Positions 62,679 through 64,000 of a stretch of 64,000 bases of DNA are shown one piece after another. The notes under the pieces were generated by a model. That model had not been told where the DNA came from and did not search any database. It saw nothing but the letters and a program-made list of their open reading frames with translations. The stretch is from the NCBI RefSeq assembly GCF_028769735.1, contig NC_088176.1, forward strand, positions 19,715,501-19,779,500, written 5' to 3'. The position numbers and the translations under genes are program-made. How positions within the stretch are numbered: position 1 is the stretch's first letter; every line of letters begins with the position of its first letter. The stretch is from Zonotrichia leucophrys gambelii (lineage: Eukaryota > Chordata > Aves > Passeriformes > Passerellidae).

Positions 62679-64000
62679 CTGAGGAAAGAAAGATCAATTA
62701 CCCAAAATACTGTGGTTTCTGTGGAGATAAACTGGTGCTTTACCCTAATAATTATGGTTTTATCAGGGTACTTTTAACCTAAGAACAGAGACTGTTACAA
62801 GAGGAACACTTCAGATAGGGCTCCAGACAGGTATTTGTTTATCTATCACAGGCAGTTGGAAATAGCTCAGCTGCTAAAACAGCTGGTGTAGAGGGGAGTT
62901 ATTCTAAGAACTTTCAGTAAACTTCCAGACTTCTAAATCTTTCTCCATTGGAAACACCTTAATGAGAGGCTTCAACTAAGATCACAAATATAAACATGTC
63001 CAAAGTTTAGGCAGAACTCAGATTAAATTACTTTTCCTAAACTTTTGCCTTTTAGTCACATCACTGATTACCTGATTACCACTGCTCTGGATTCTGAGGG
63101 CACTCTGGATTCCAAGAGGAGGTTTTTTTCTAGACACATGAATGAATTATCTTAGGCTCTATTTTAATATGGCTAAGAACAGTCCATTGACTATCCAAAC
63201 CACTATAATTTTGTGCAGTGCCTATACCAACACAGCTGAAACAACAACAGTCACAAAGCATTCAGGGTCCTTATGCTACAAGTTCCTGCTGGTCTCAAAA
63301 TGGATATAATCAGACACCTAATGCAGAATATGATGAAACCTAATGCAGAAAATGTTCTCCAAAAAGCTGAGCAATCAGCTCTTTTAGGATGATAAACTAA
63401 TTCTGATTTTGCTCTTGGCATGCTGTCTTTGATTGGCAATGTGTATGTGGATTCATCTCACCCAGAATTCACCAAACAAAACTGAGGCATCTGTGCAAAA
63501 CTGCTGCTCAAGGTTTCCTCTCCCTTACACTTCTGATCTATTGGGATGGAAACAAACCACTGAGCTGCCTAAACTCTCTCTGGCTGAGAAGAGACAAAGA
63601 CAACCCATTTAATTTTTTTCCTTTCTCAAGTAAGGCAAGATGACAGCCAAAATGATTGGCATACAAACAGTGCACAAATTTCAACAAAGATGATCTTTCC
63701 TGTCCAAACGAACTTGATTAATTAAAGACTCCAACCACAAAGAAAATTCTGGTGAGGCACTTGTTTGCTACTAGATAATAGGAAGCATTAATTATGGTAA
63801 TCCTTTCACTTGCAAGAGTTTTCTCAGAGGGCAAATACACTATATCTTCAATTCCTGCATAAGGAAGACACTTTCTATCAGTAAATTTTGTCTCCTAATC
63901 CAGTGACCTGAGATACTCACTAAAGCAGATATGTCAAATTACAGTTTGCTCATATGAGGCAGCAAATGAAAAACACTAAGAGCATGTAGAAGGTGCTAAA
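62679..64000 (-). other. SORBS1: SORBS1 intron upstream of SoHo (partial)
   Basis: No exon was recognised up to the right edge. The N-terminal SORBS1 exons must lie beyond the window. Confidence 0.75.

Overview
The window is vertebrate nuclear DNA, most likely from a bird. It is intron-rich, every recognisable exon lies on the minus strand, and two animal genes can be read exon by exon. The bird assignment rests on an LTR of a type I associate with avian genomes at 14261-14813, on weak CR1-like tails, on CpG-poor sequence around one sharp CpG island, and on short introns. SORBS1 spans roughly a quarter of a megabase in human, yet here about seventeen of its exons fit in 36 kb. Species cannot be told from sequence alone.

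Left part (1 to about 24.4 kb): the 5' end of PDLIM1 (CLP36/elfin), transcribed right to left. Exon 1, with the start codon, is at 24082-24177 inside a CpG island. Exon 2 (12318-12469) completes the PDZ domain, and exon 3 (2651-2735) begins the linker. The ZM motif and LIM-domain exons must lie beyond position 1. The introns hold an LTR with matching 5-bp flanks, a 31-bp minisatellite, a 20-bp perfect palindrome and weak LINE-like scraps. I saw no convincing second gene in them.

Middle (about 24.5-26.4 kb): a gene-free spacer between the PDLIM1 promoter and the 3' end of SORBS1. The two genes are head-to-tail, the same order as on human 10q23.33.

Right part (26.4-64 kb): the 3' half or more of SORBS1 (ponsin/CAP). 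In transcription order it contains the sorbin-homology (SoHo) exons (62.6, 59.3, 56.4 kb), linker exons (55.8, 51.4 kb), a very large phase-symmetric exon of 507 codons (48280-49800), two linker exons (47.5, 45.8 kb), SH3-1 (44.3 and 42.7 kb), SH3-2 (42.5 and 41.2 kb), a 243-codon Pro/Ser-rich exon (38.6-39.3 kb), a 39-codon exon (37.2 kb), a short exon (30.8 kb), and SH3-3 with the stop codon (29.4 and 28.5 kb). A 3' UTR of about 2.1 kb follows. Reading frames join at every junction except one: the exon at 55.8 kb ends in phase 0, but the next recognised exon (51.4 kb) needs two upstream bases. A bridging exon is therefore missing from my reading, or these two exons belong to different isoforms.

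Both products are actin-associated adaptors. PDLIM1 binds alpha-actinin through its PDZ domain. SORBS1 links flotillin-rich membrane (SoHo) to vinculin, Cbl and other ligands (SH3 domains) at focal adhesions, stress fibres and Z-discs. I found no defence system, operon, CRISPR array or RNA gene. The observations most worth checking are the giant cassette exon, a possible internal SORBS1 promoter near 55 kb, the phase gap, and two perfect palindromes.
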